From positions 1 through 42,639 of the IMG/VR virus record IMGVR_UViG_3300046558_000133: a stretch of DNA of 42,639 nucleotides; one strand, 5' to 3'. A program made the translations under genes and the position numbers. This DNA comes from a virus. Below, one piece after another: positions 20,801 through 27,487 of the stretch; within the stretch, counting starts at the first letter, position 1; every line of letters begins with the position of its first letter. The notes below the pieces were generated by a model. That model was given only the letters and a program-made list of their open reading frames with translations. It searched no databases and was not told the origin of the DNA.

Positions 20801-20806
20801 TCAATT

Positions 20807-20831
20807 AGCCGCGTCTATATTAGGCGCGGCT
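20807..20831 (+). terminator. Hairpin, probable weak terminator
   Basis: AGCCGCG (20807-20813) pairs with CGCGGCT (20825-20831), followed by TGTTCTTGTTTTG. The T-run is interrupted, so termination may be partial. Confidence 0.55.
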
Positions 20832-20840
20832 TGTTCTTGT

Positions 20841-21007
20841 TTTGTTCCGTTTTAAAAAAAATCCCATCCCTCATTCTCCCCACCTCCGCCCCGCTTCGCA
20901 GCGCTGCATCCTTGATGTACTTTTAATTTAAGCGATTCCGCTATCGAAGTCAATAGGAAAAATAATTTAATTTTTGTGTTGACACGATTTTTCCTTACAT
21001 CTAAGTT
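20841..21007 (+). repeat. Second copy of a TTTGTTCCG-to-promoter regulatory module
   Basis: TTTGTTCCG then TTTAAAAA (20841 onward), a GC-rich pyrimidine stretch, GAAGTCAATAGGAAAA, and TTGACACG with CCTTACAT repeat the same order found at 20242-20431. The two copies are diverged in between. The module precedes a promoter in both cases. Confidence 0.5.
20979..21007 (+). promoter_or_regulatory. Sigma70-like promoter
   Basis: TTGACA (20979-20984), 17-bp spacer containing TTTTTCCTTACAT, TAAGTT (21002-21007). Drives 21046-21907. Confidence 0.65.
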
Positions 21008-21045
21008 GTGCATATCGAAACGCCTTTCACATAGGAGCTAAGGCA

Positions 21046-21639
21046 ATGCCTTCAATCATCGAAACCACGGTTTTCAAGTTTGACGAATTGAACGAATCCG
21101 CGAAAGACACGGCGCGCAATTGGTGGAAAGAGTTGGCGCGCAATGATGATTGGTTTGAATACACTTTTGAAGACGTTACGGAATGCGGCGCGCTGCTAGG
21201 AATAACCGTTGATAAAATCTATTTCAGCGGTTTTTGGTCCCAAGGCGACGGGGCTTGCTTTGAAGGTTCATACCAGTATCGCAAAGGCGCTGGCGCTGCT
21301 ATTGCGGCACATACTGGCGGTTGCGATACGCTTGTGACGCTGGCAAAGGAATTGCAGGATATCCAAAAGAAGGCGCTATATTGCCTAACTGCTACGGTTC
21401 GGCATAGCGGGCGATACTATCACGAACATTCCGCCGATATTGACGTTGAACACAAGAACGGGCATTTTATCAATGAGACGCTTGAAACGAGTATCAAGGA
21501 ATACATGCGCGATTTCATGCGTTGGATATATCGCGAGCTTGAAAAGGCTTACAACGATTACATGAGCAACGAAAACGTTGATGAAAATATTCGTATCAAC
21601 GAATATACGTTTACCGCAAACGGTGAAAGGTTTGGATAA
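21046..21639 (+). CDS. Conserved phage/plasmid protein of the 'FDELNESAKDTARNWW' type, 197 aa
   Basis: The N-terminal VFKFDELNESAKDTARNWWK and the core KIYFSGFWSQGDGACFEGSY are hallmarks of a family common in phages and plasmids, sometimes labelled 'antitoxin of toxin-antitoxin stability system' without solid proof. Helical C-terminus (YMRDFMRWIYRELEKAYNDY). No partner toxin is visible next to it. An early gene from the promoter at 20979; function open. Confidence 0.75.
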   Translation: MPSIIETTVFKFDELNESAKDTARNWWKELARNDDWFEYTFEDVTECGALLGITVDKIYFSGFWSQGDGACFEGSYQYRKGAGAAIAAHTGGCDTLVTLAKELQDIQKKALYCLTATVRHSGRYYHEHSADIDVEHKNGHFINETLETSIKEYMRDFMRWIYRELEKAYNDYMSNENVDENIRINEYTFTANGERFG

Positions 21640-21758
21640 TGAGAATCAAAATCGACAAGGAAGAATGGGTTAGGCTAGGCGGTTTGAAGAATTCCGACTT
21701 GTTCCGAATCCAGCAACGCAATGGCAGATGGTTCTATTACAAAGGCGCAACGCGATGA
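21639..21758 (+). CDS. Small hypothetical protein, 39 aa
   Basis: ATG overlaps the previous stop (TAATG). Basic, with RIQQRNGRWFYYKGATR at its end. Overlap with both neighbours supports a real coupled gene; function unknown. Confidence 0.5.
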   Translation: MRIKIDKEEWVRLGGLKNSDLFRIQQRNGRWFYYKGATR

Positions 21759-21907
21759 TTGTTGAACGCAATCCAGTTTCAGGAGCATGGAACATTTCAG
21801 AGATAGTTGACGGCTATCTAATGCGCCGCTCCTATCTCGACTATACCAAGAAAGAAGCGGTTGCGGCTTTCAAGGCGGAAAAGAAAGAGCAGGAAGAAAA
21901 CAAATAA
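21755..21907 (+). CDS. Small hypothetical protein, 50 aa
   Basis: ATGA overlap with the previous gene. Compact strand-rich start (IVERNPVSGAWNISEIVDGY) and a highly charged helical tail (EAVAAFKAEKKEQEENK). Last gene of its operon. Confidence 0.55.
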   Translation: MIVERNPVSGAWNISEIVDGYLMRRSYLDYTKKEAVAAFKAEKKEQEENK

Positions 21908-21924
21908 AAAATTCAAAAAGCCGC

Positions 21925-21967
21925 TTGACGTGAGACAAATGTAAGATTAAGTTTGTCTCACGTTCAA
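21925..21967 (+). promoter_or_regulatory. Promoter inside an 11-bp inverted repeat
   Basis: TTGACG (21925-21930), 17-bp spacer, TAAGTT (21948-21953). CGTGAGACAAA (21929-21939) and TTTGTCTCACG (21952-21962) are perfect inverted repeats, with TTGA/TCAA outside. The spacer contains ATGTAAGAT. Position matches the early dyads at 24-28 kb but the arm sequence is unrelated. Confidence 0.7.
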
Positions 21968-21987
21968 CGCTTTAAGGAGCAACGTTA

Positions 21988-22206
21988 ATGCGAGTGTTTC
22001 AAATCCCAACTGCCAAGCCGATTGAAGCTTGCGTTAAGTTTGAATATAAAGGCTATGAAATCAGCCTTTCAACTGGCAACGGTTTGCCATGGCTTGCGGT
22101 TTATCTTGGCGCAAGCAATTCGCCTCTTTTCATTTGTGAGCAAACCGATTTGCTTGATGCAATCGATCAAGCCAAAGCCTTCATTGACAACGCTTTAAGG
22201 AGTTAA
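21988..22206 (+). CDS. Hypothetical protein, 72 aa
   Basis: AAGGAG lies upstream. Strand-rich core (VKFEYKGYEISLSTGNGLPW) and a C-terminal helix (DLLDAIDQAKAFIDNAL), a small alpha/beta fold. Unknown. Confidence 0.6.
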   Translation: MRVFQIPTAKPIEACVKFEYKGYEISLSTGNGLPWLAVYLGASNSPLFICEQTDLLDAIDQAKAFIDNALRS

Positions 22207-22210
22207 GGCT

Positions 22211-22417
22211 ATGCCCGGTTACAATGAAAAGACCTATATCCATATCCCAACTCTACACGAGGTTTACGGGCAAGATGGTTATGGCTGGTATTGTGACAAA
22301 GAAACGGCGGATTCGCTCTTTGAAGGCGTCGAATTGACGCAGAGCAAGAATCCATTGTGGTACTATCTCAAAGATATGACCGCAAAGAAAATCCGCAATC
22401 GGGGTTTTGTCAAATGA
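22211..22417 (+). CDS. Hypothetical protein, 68 aa
   Basis: AAGGAG from the previous gene's end serves this start. Tyrosine-rich (YNEKTYIHIPTLHEVYGQDG), basic end (AKKIRNRGFVK). Overlaps the next gene by ATGA. Unknown function. Confidence 0.6.
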   Translation: MPGYNEKTYIHIPTLHEVYGQDGYGWYCDKETADSLFEGVELTQSKNPLWYYLKDMTAKKIRNRGFVK

Positions 22418-22653
22418 TCTATTTCCGACTCTTCGGCATTGATACAAACGGCTTGGCATATACGTTTGCCAATGAAACAATTGAATGGACTCTAAGAGCA
22501 GTCCGCCGCGACTCGCAGTGTTTCGGCCTGTGCGAAATGGGCGCATATGAGGGCGAACATTCATGCCGGTTTGTGACATATGCATGGAATCCTATCGATG
22601 GTTACACTTACGACCCTTGCAAAGAGATAGAAAAAATTTATAAAAACTCTTGA
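22414..22653 (+). CDS. Hypothetical protein, 79 aa
   Basis: Start in the ATGA overlap with the previous gene. Contains four cysteines (QCFGLC, SCRF, DPCKE) and a globular beta-rich look (DTNGLAYTFANETIEWTLR). Its end overlaps the -35 of the next promoter. Confidence 0.6.
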   Translation: MIYFRLFGIDTNGLAYTFANETIEWTLRAVRRDSQCFGLCEMGAYEGEHSCRFVTYAWNPIDGYTYDPCKEIEKIYKNS

Positions 22654-22678
22654 CTTGAATCTTTTTTAGGTTCAATGT
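22650..22678 (+). promoter_or_regulatory. Probable promoter with TGTAAGGAAA motif
   Basis: TTGACT (22650-22655); at 17-bp spacing the -10 would be CAATGT (22673-22678), weak. TTGAA/GGTTCAA forms a small dyad across the spacer, followed by TGTAAGGAAA. Confidence 0.4.
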
Positions 22679-22712
22679 AAGGAAAGATGAAACGCTTTAA
22701 GGAGCAACTGAC

Positions 22713-22952
22713 ATGACACTTTCCACCAAAGCCGCAACGGCGAAAGACGCGCGCAACGCAGGTTCTGAGATGCAGCATAGGCATTTCGCCACGATAGCGG
22801 CTATCATCAAAGATATGACAGTCTTTGACAACTTAGGCGATGGTGACGAATGGCGCAAAGAAATTGCGTATCATTTCGCGGATGAATTGGCGAAAACAAA
22901 TCCGCGTTTCGATCGCGCCCGATTCCTTAAAGCTTGCGGCACAAAGGAGTAG
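22713..22952 (+). CDS. Hypothetical protein, 79 aa
   Basis: AAGGAG lies upstream. All-helical (AKDARNAGSEMQHRHFATIA, WRKEIAYHFADELAKTNP, FDRARFLKACG). The pattern recalls small phage proteins named only as hypothetical; unknown. Confidence 0.6.
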   Translation: MTLSTKAATAKDARNAGSEMQHRHFATIAAIIKDMTVFDNLGDGDEWRKEIAYHFADELAKTNPRFDRARFLKACGTKE

Positions 22953-22957
22953 AGACC

Positions 22958-23299
22958 ATGGTTAATGTCGTCAAACTCGCAAATGGCAATCTTAAAGTGA
23001 CTGCCAATAATGAAGACAGACAAGCCATTAAAGAATGGTCGCAACGTTCTCGTTGGATTATTTGGGCTGATTTGCTTGAATCCTTCTCTTCAAATGGCAG
23101 TTATACAGCGTTTGATGCCAGCGACGGGAATCCGTTTGTAGGGCTTACAAGCGCGCCTTGCATCGCTGAGTGCATAGATACCGAAGATGATGGAACGCAG
23201 ACAGTTCAAGGTGATTTTTGGTTTTTTGATAACTATATGTTTGAGGATGAGCTAGAATTGCTCAAAAATAAAGGCTATGTCATTTTCACGTTGGCTTAA
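22958..23299 (+). CDS. Hypothetical protein, 113 aa
   Basis: Start at 22958 (MVNVVKLANGNLKVTANNED) has AAAGGAG 8 nt upstream; the open frame starts at 22934. Compact alpha/beta protein with an acidic aromatic C-terminus (GDFWFFDNYMFEDELELLKN). Similar unnamed proteins occur in many phages. Unknown role. Confidence 0.65.
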   Translation: MVNVVKLANGNLKVTANNEDRQAIKEWSQRSRWIIWADLLESFSSNGSYTAFDASDGNPFVGLTSAPCIAECIDTEDDGTQTVQGDFWFFDNYMFEDELELLKNKGYVIFTLA

Positions 23300-23364
23300 C
23301 CTTTCCTTCATACCTTCCTGCTATCTTGCTCCTATCGGCAATCAAGCCGCTAGGAGCTAAGACC

Positions 23365-23538
23365 ATGAAAAGAGAAATCAAAGAAATCAATCTTGACGCC
23401 TATGAATTCATTGCGAAGCGCAACTCTGAGATAATGACGGCTTATTGTTTAATTTTTATAACTTTGATTTTTTCGCTTGCCAGCCTGTTTTGCGTTTGCT
23501 ATAGGTTAGAGGCAATCAAAGCAACATTAGGGATTTGA
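23365..23538 (+). CDS. Small membrane protein, 57 aa
   Basis: The start at 23365 (MKREIKEINLDAYEF) has AGGAGC upstream; the open frame extends to 23326. One hydrophobic helix (YCLIFITLIFSLASLFCVCY) flanked by charged ends predicts a single-pass inner-membrane protein, perhaps for superinfection exclusion or lysis control; no specific evidence. Confidence 0.6.
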   Translation: MKREIKEINLDAYEFIAKRNSEIMTAYCLIFITLIFSLASLFCVCYRLEAIKATLGI

Positions 23539-23550
23539 GGAGCTAAGACA

Positions 23551-24093
23551 ATGCCAAAATTCGAAATGACCGGCAAGCATGAAAAGGCTTTCAAAGATTT
23601 GCCTTACATTGTGCAAGGCTTTATCGAAGCTATGTTTTTCACGGATGGCGATAGCGAGGAAATCCCTAGCGATTGCGGCTTTGCTGACCTGCATCCTGAT
23701 TCACTCCTGCAAATCATTGAATTCTGCGAAGCGTTCGAAAAAGCGGCGGGAACGCTTATTGATGAGGCTTGCGACCGTGAAGGATACGACTCCGAACGAC
23801 TCGGAAATGACTTGTGGTACACTTCACAAGGTCACGGCGTGGGCTTTTGGGATAGAACGGAACTAGATTTGCAAGGCGCTGAGAAGGAAGAATATGAACG
23901 CCTTACAAATATCATGGTTGCGGCGGGACATGCGACTCCGGCATGGGATGAAGCTCTAGCAGAACGCAACAAACTTGTTTCGCTTGGCGACAAGCTCGCA
24001 AATCTTTGCCGCTACAAAGAAGCGCAAGTTTGGTTTGGCGACCATGTAACATATGGTGACGCGCCTTTCGTGCATGTCGAAATAAAGTTTTAA
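23551..24093 (+). CDS. Conserved-type phage protein, 180 aa
   Basis: GAGGAGC lies upstream. The core motif NDLWYTSQGHGVGFWDR is, to my knowledge, characteristic of an uncharacterised family found in many phages; histidine and aspartate in it could bind metal. The rest is acidic and helical. Followed at once by the first of the 16-bp dyad promoters. Confidence 0.7.
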   Translation: MPKFEMTGKHEKAFKDLPYIVQGFIEAMFFTDGDSEEIPSDCGFADLHPDSLLQIIEFCEAFEKAAGTLIDEACDREGYDSERLGNDLWYTSQGHGVGFWDRTELDLQGAEKEEYERLTNIMVAAGHATPAWDEALAERNKLVSLGDKLANLCRYKEAQVWFGDHVTYGDAPFVHVEIKF

Positions 24094-24100
24094 AAACCTC

Positions 24101-24143
24101 TTGACCATGTAAGGAAAATCGTTTAACTTCCTTACATGGTCAA
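24101..24143 (+). promoter_or_regulatory. Early promoter embedded in a perfect 16-bp inverted repeat (copy 1)
   Basis: TTGACC (24101-24106), 17-bp spacer, TAACTT (24124-24129). Left arm TTGACCATGTAAGGAA (24101-24116) is a perfect inverse of TTCCTTACATGGTCAA (24128-24143), 11 bases apart. The -35 is part of the left arm and the -10 runs into the right arm. Expected start near 24136, inside the right arm. Confidence 0.8.
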
Positions 24144-24159
24144 CAAAGGGATTAAGCAA

Positions 24160-24321
24160 ATGCAAAAGCTACTTGATAAGTTTATGACAGATTCCAGCCT
24201 TGCCAATGCGCGCAAGCTTGTTGCATATCTTCATAAACATCCTATGGCGGAATGCATGACAAGCGTTAGCGAAAGGTTTGAAATCAATATCGCTCGCAAG
24301 CTTTGCGCCGCCAATCAATAA
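24160..24321 (+). CDS. Hypothetical protein, 53 aa
   Basis: Start at 24160 (MQKLLDKFMTDSSLANARKL); the frame extends into the dyad at 24136, which is not translated if transcription starts there. Helical (RKLVAYLHKHPMAEC, ERFEINIARKLCAANQ). Followed by a terminator. Unknown. Confidence 0.6.
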   Translation: MQKLLDKFMTDSSLANARKLVAYLHKHPMAECMTSVSERFEINIARKLCAANQ

Positions 24322-24332
24322 GCCTTAAAATT

Positions 24333-24360
24333 TCCTGCCCGATCAAGGGCAGGATTCTTT
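24333..24360 (+). terminator. Intrinsic terminator
   Basis: TCCTGCCC (24333-24340), loop GATCAA, GGGCAGGA (24347-24354), then TTCTTT. Confidence 0.85.
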
Positions 24361-24381
24361 AACGCTTTAGGAGCTAAGCCA

Positions 24382-24624
24382 ATGATTTACGCCTTTGATC
24401 GCCGTCGCGAAATGCTAGTTGAATTCAAGTCTGAAAAGGCTTTCAACGCGGCTAACAGGGAAATTCCCGCTAGCGAGGATGAATATGGTAACGGTTATTG
24501 GCTCTACAAGGCCATTCATCGTACCACGGCGCACAAATGGGTTAGAGACGGTTATCAGCATGAAACCGGCTTATTTGTCGATTATGATGGCAGAGTCCGT
24601 TACGCAAAAGAGGATTTGAGCTAA
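24382..24624 (+). CDS. Hypothetical protein, 80 aa
   Basis: AGGAGC precedes the ATG. Alpha/beta with aromatic residues (YGNGYWLYKAIHRTTAHKWV, FVDYDGRVRYAKED). Its stop overlaps the next start (TAATG). Lies between a terminator and the next promoter with no clear promoter of its own, so read-through is likely. Unknown. Confidence 0.6.
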   Translation: MIYAFDRRREMLVEFKSEKAFNAANREIPASEDEYGNGYWLYKAIHRTTAHKWVRDGYQHETGLFVDYDGRVRYAKEDLS

Positions 24625-24812
24625 TGGCCAAAACAACAGTCTATGCAGTGCGCGCCGCTGAGACAAAGGAACGCGTTTCGTATCGCTATCGTGATAGGAG
24701 TGATGCAATCGCTGCAATGAAGGTATTGCAACGCGTTTCTGGTAGCGAGCTAGAAGTCTATCGAACTACTCAAGATTTGGTGAAAGTCGCCAAGCGGCGC
24801 AAAGGAGCTTAA
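24624..24812 (+). CDS. Hypothetical basic protein, 62 aa
   Basis: Overlaps the previous stop by one base. Basic, with an internal helix (DRSDAIAAMKVLQRVSGSEL) between strands, resembling a small ferredoxin-like half fold, and a basic end (VAKRRKGA). Unknown. Confidence 0.6.
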   Translation: MAKTTVYAVRAAETKERVSYRYRDRSDAIAAMKVLQRVSGSELEVYRTTQDLVKVAKRRKGA

Positions 24813-24816
24813 AGCT

Positions 24817-25101
24817 ATGACGACTAAGAAACTTTCCCGCGTTGCGCAACTCGCCAAAGACTTGCTGCAATATAAAGCAATGGACGTTATGACTCTTTTC
24901 ATGGCTTATCATGCCATGAAAAAAGTTAACAAAGATAAATACATGGCAAGCGGAGTCATTGTTACGATTCAGAACCTTAGCGGCGAAACGATAGTTGGCC
25001 CGTTCATGGTGCAAGACGGTTTGAGCGCTGAAACAATCGCAGCGATACAAGCCGATATCAAGGCGACATATGATCATCGCTTGGCGATACATAAATTTTA
25101 A
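24817..25101 (+). CDS. Hypothetical protein, 94 aa
   Basis: AAAGGAG precedes the ATG. Helical first half (SRVAQLAKDLLQYKAMDVMT), strand-rich second half (GVIVTIQNLSGETIVGPFMV). No recognised family. Ends just before dyad promoter copy 2. Confidence 0.6.
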   Translation: MTTKKLSRVAQLAKDLLQYKAMDVMTLFMAYHAMKKVNKDKYMASGVIVTIQNLSGETIVGPFMVQDGLSAETIAAIQADIKATYDHRLAIHKF

Positions 25102-25109
25102 AAAGCCTA

Positions 25110-25152
25110 TTGACGTTGTAAGGAAAAGCGTTTAAGTTCCTTACATGGTCAA
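25110..25152 (+). promoter_or_regulatory. Early promoter in an inverted repeat (copy 2)
   Basis: TTGACG (25110-25115), 17-bp spacer, TAAGTT (25133-25138). Arms 25110-25125 and 25137-25152 match at 14 of 16 positions; the two mismatches are in the left arm (GT for CA). Confidence 0.75.
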
Positions 25153-25167
25153 CAAGGGAATACGGAA

Positions 25168-25377
25168 ATGGAAAGAGGAAAGTTTGCAGGGCGCATTGGC
25201 AGGGTTTGCGAATATGCGGTTTACTTTGAAGGGAATACGACCCTTCTATATCGCGGCAAAGAAGTTGAACCATGCTTTGAATCGCAAAGCTATGAAGCGG
25301 CTGAAAAGTTTGCGGGCGTAATTGGTTACAGGCAAACGGCGCGCGGTCCTATGCCGCTATATGCCGATAGTTGGTAA
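25168..25377 (+). CDS. Hypothetical protein, 69 aa
   Basis: GGGAATACGG precedes the ATG, the leader conserved after most dyads. Strand-rich (GRVCEYAVYFEGNTTLLYRG) then helix (QSYEAAEKFAGVIGY). Followed by a terminator, so a monocistronic unit. Unknown. Confidence 0.65.
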   Translation: MERGKFAGRIGRVCEYAVYFEGNTTLLYRGKEVEPCFESQSYEAAEKFAGVIGYRQTARGPMPLYADSW

Positions 25378-25388
25378 GCCTTTAAATT

Positions 25389-25413
25389 TGGCGCTCTAAT
25401 GGAGCGCCATTCT
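25389..25413 (+). terminator. Intrinsic terminator
   Basis: TGGCGCTC (25389-25396), loop TAATG, GAGCGCCA (25402-25409), then TTCTT. Confidence 0.85.
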
Positions 25414-25435
25414 TAAACGCTTAGGAGATAGTGCC

Positions 25436-25657
25436 ATGACAGACAATCAAATTCATGCCGAGATTCGCGACATTATAAGCCGTCTCAAATGGCTTGCGGC
25501 GCGCGACGGTAGTGCATGCCACATGACTCGCGAAACCGCGCTACGCAAGGCGCTAGGCCTTCTTAACAAGGCTAAGAATCAGGAACGTTTCACCTTGTCG
25601 CGTTCCATCCTCTTCACTATGATGAATCAATCCCGCGCCGTGGCGCAAAGGAGCTAA
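25436..25657 (+). CDS. Hypothetical protein, 73 aa
   Basis: AGGAG lies upstream. All-helical basic protein (IHAEIRDIISRLKWLAARDG, ETALRKALGLLNKAKNQERF). Could be a nucleic-acid-binding helical bundle; no family recognised. Lies after a terminator without an obvious promoter. Confidence 0.6.
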   Translation: MTDNQIHAEIRDIISRLKWLAARDGSACHMTRETALRKALGLLNKAKNQERFTLSRSILFTMMNQSRAVAQRS

Positions 25658-25661
25658 GGCA

Positions 25662-26051
25662 ATGAGAATCGAAACCGCGTTGAATCGTCGCAATACTGCT
25701 ATTCAATCCTTGCGTTCATTGTATGAAACCGCAAAGTTTTATGGCCCTCTTTCATCTCAGATGAATGAAGACAAGGCGAAGATTCGCCGGTCAACATTGG
25801 CGAAATGCCCGCATTGGGTTATTGCTTATTTTGATGGTTACGAAAAGGCGTTGATTGACGCTCTTTATCGCGACTCGCTCATGTTTGGCGGTTTCTATGA
25901 AGGCAAATTCTACTCGACTCATAGTAATCGCGCTGATTATTATGGTAACAACGGGATTGAACCGTCAGAATATGCAGACAATGGTAAGGTCTCAAATCGT
26001 GGCCATTATTGGCTAACGACAAAAGAACCTAAGCCTTATTTCATTGGTTAG
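25662..26051 (+). CDS. Hypothetical protein, 129 aa
   Basis: AAAGGAGC precedes the ATG. Helical N-terminus (LNRRNTAIQSLRSLYETAKF), then KCPHWVIAYFDGYEKALIDA, and a tyrosine/asparagine-rich C-terminus (SNRADYYGNNGIEPSEYADN). Coupled with its neighbours by close spacing. Unknown function. Confidence 0.65.
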   Translation: MRIETALNRRNTAIQSLRSLYETAKFYGPLSSQMNEDKAKIRRSTLAKCPHWVIAYFDGYEKALIDALYRDSLMFGGFYEGKFYSTHSNRADYYGNNGIEPSEYADNGKVSNRGHYWLTTKEPKPYFIG

Positions 26052-26062
26052 GAGCTAGGGCA

Positions 26063-26302
26063 ATGTTTATCTCTATCGTTGAAAACAGTACAGGCGAGGA
26101 ATTGCTATTGCGCCGCCTTGCGCCAAACGAGTCGATTGATCCTGCATATCATTGCCACAAATGGGCAAAATGGAACGATTTGACCATTGCCAAAAGTGAT
26201 GGTTACATTCCTAATGGTTGCGCTGATTTCTATGCCGAAACGCGGCACACAAAACAGGCGAGCGGGGTTTGCTGGCAAAGCTTCAACTTTTATTTGGAAT
26301 AG
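26063..26302 (+). CDS. Hypothetical protein, 79 aa
   Basis: AGGAGC lies upstream. Possibly beta-rich (MFISIVENSTGEELLLRRLA) with a histidine/cysteine pair (YHCHKW). Ends 3 bases before dyad promoter copy 3. Unknown. Confidence 0.6.
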   Translation: MFISIVENSTGEELLLRRLAPNESIDPAYHCHKWAKWNDLTIAKSDGYIPNGCADFYAETRHTKQASGVCWQSFNFYLE

Positions 26303-26305
26303 CAC

Positions 26306-26348
26306 TTGACCATGTAAGGAAAATCATTTAGGTTTATTACATGGTCAA
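26306..26348 (+). promoter_or_regulatory. Early promoter in an inverted repeat (copy 3)
   Basis: TTGACC (26306-26311), 17-bp spacer, TAGGTT (26329-26334). Left arm 26306-26321 is the consensus; the right arm (26333-26348, TTTATTACATGGTCAA) differs at two bases near the loop. Confidence 0.75.
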
Positions 26349-26364
26349 CAAAGGGAATACGGAA

Positions 26365-26598
26365 ATGCGTCCTTACAAAATGACTGAGAATCGCGGTTTG
26401 CAGCCTGATATGTCGGCGGAGCTTTACGTAAAGCGCGACACTATGACAGACCTTTGGCGTTTGGCTTGGATGACTCCAAACTCTGATTCCTACTGCTATG
26501 CAGAAGGTGAATGCAGCGCAAAGCTTTTCAAGCGTCGTTATGAAGCCGTTGCCTATGGCGAAAAGGCATATGGCGAAACTGCAAAAAATTGGAAATAA
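26365..26598 (+). CDS. Hypothetical protein, 77 aa
   Basis: Start at 26365 (MRPYKMTENRG) after the conserved leader GGGAATACGGAA; the frame extends into the dyad. Aromatic/basic (LWRLAWMTPNSDSYCYAEGE, KRRYEAVAYGEKAYGE). A monocistronic unit ended by the next dyad. Unknown. Confidence 0.65.
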   Translation: MRPYKMTENRGLQPDMSAELYVKRDTMTDLWRLAWMTPNSDSYCYAEGECSAKLFKRRYEAVAYGEKAYGETAKNWK

Positions 26599-26602
26599 GC
26601 TA

Positions 26603-26645
26603 TTGACTATGTAAGGAAATGATTTTAATATCCTTACATAGTCAA
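26603..26645 (+). promoter_or_regulatory. Early promoter in an inverted repeat (copy 4, compensatory change)
   Basis: TTGACT (26603-26608), 17-bp spacer, TAATAT (26626-26631). The left arm has T where the consensus has C (TTGACTATGTAAGGAA) and the right arm (26630-26645) has the matching A for G (CCTTACATAGTCAA), preserving the dyad. Confidence 0.8.
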
Positions 26646-26660
26646 CAAGGAAACACGGAA

Positions 26661-26882
26661 ATGGCCCGCAAGATTAAAAACGACAAAATCGAAATTGGCG
26701 ATTTCGTCATGATCGTAAAAGGCGTTGAAAACGGTTGGCCTATGAATGAAGGTTTTGTGGGCATTCTTGACAACGAATTCGTTAAGGATGGAATCACTCA
26801 ATATGCAGTCGTTTCTGAGAACTACGAAAACGACGACATTTTCTACTATGCAGCGGAAATTAAATTGTTCCAAAAGGCTTAA
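26661..26882 (+). CDS. Small SH3-like protein, 73 aa
   Basis: Start at 26661 (MARKIKNDKIEIGDFVMIVK) after the conserved leader. The pattern IEIGDFVMIVKGVENGWPMN then FVGILDNEF matches small SH3/KOW-type barrels. Unknown function; possibly an early regulatory or nucleic-acid-associated protein. Confidence 0.6.
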   Translation: MARKIKNDKIEIGDFVMIVKGVENGWPMNEGFVGILDNEFVKDGITQYAVVSENYENDDIFYYAAEIKLFQKA

Positions 26883-26894
26883 GGAGCTAGGGCA

Positions 26895-27215
26895 ATGGCG
26901 AAATACTTCAATATCATGCAAGGCTTGCGTGGCTGTTACATGCCAGATAGCGCCTATGTGATCAAATGTGACACAAGGCGCGAATTGAAAAACGCGATTG
27001 AATGGGAAGCGCGCGACATTCGCGATGCAGGCTTCATTGGCGCAAACAAGAAAGGCGTTGCTGCGCTTGCCGCTCATATGTGGCGCGAAGCAAAGAAGGC
27101 CAAACCTTCTTATTATCCCGATGTTTTGCCCTATGGCACAAGGGATAACAAACATTCCGCAATTCATGTTTCCGTGGCAACGCGGCGGGAATATCTGGAA
27201 CAACAAAACGATTAA
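26895..27215 (+). CDS. Hypothetical protein, 106 aa
   Basis: AAGGAGC lies upstream. Starts MAKYFNIMQGLRGCYMPDSA, then a strand/helix unit (YVIKCDTRRELKNAIEWEAR), a pattern I associate with recurrent unnamed phage proteins, followed by a basic alpha region (HMWREAKKAKPSYYP). Unknown role. Confidence 0.65.
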   Translation: MAKYFNIMQGLRGCYMPDSAYVIKCDTRRELKNAIEWEARDIRDAGFIGANKKGVAALAAHMWREAKKAKPSYYPDVLPYGTRDNKHSAIHVSVATRREYLEQQND

Positions 27216-27277
27216 ACCGCAACAATACCGCTCCAATGGTGGAACGGTATAGCTCTACAACAAAGGAGATTAAGAGC

Positions 27278-27403
27278 ATGTCGCAGAACAAAATGAACAA
27301 GAAGGCAATCCAGAACGCGCGCCGTGATAAGCAGGCAAGACGCAACGTTTTCGCCTTTGTCGCGGCTGATAAGAGGGATGGAGTCGAAAAGCGTTTTTAT
27401 TAA
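27278..27403 (+). CDS. Small very basic protein, 41 aa
   Basis: AAAGGAG lies upstream of the ATG. Lysine/arginine-rich (NKMNKKAIQNARRDKQARRN), probably nucleic-acid binding. Preceded by a short hairpin-prone stretch (ATACCGCTCC / GGAACGGTAT). Small but well spaced in the operon. Confidence 0.5.
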   Translation: MSQNKMNKKAIQNARRDKQARRNVFAFVAADKRDGVEKRFY

Positions 27404-27422
27404 AAATTCTCGGATTTGCCTA

Positions 27423-27465
27423 TTGACCATGTAAGGAAAGAGTCGTATCTTCCTTACATGGTCAA
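27423..27465 (+). promoter_or_regulatory. Early promoter in a perfect 16-bp inverted repeat (copy 5)
   Basis: TTGACC (27423-27428), 17-bp spacer, TATCTT (27446-27451). Arms 27423-27438 and 27450-27465 are perfect, 11 bases apart. Confidence 0.8.
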
Positions 27466-27487
27466 CTGCATTAAAGGGAATACGGAA

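Noticed and set aside
21046-21639. Toxin-antitoxin system
   Set aside because: The family is sometimes labelled antitoxin, but no toxin-like neighbour is present, so I left the function open.
24101-24143. Rho-independent terminators as the sole explanation for the early 16-bp dyads
   Set aside because: The right arms are followed by CAACAAAGG, not a T-run, so they are unlikely to be simple terminators.
24101-24143. Divergent promoter on the minus strand of the dyads
   Set aside because: The symmetric arm gives a TTGACC on the minus strand, but the base at the matching -10 place (GATTTT) is poor and no leftward genes follow.
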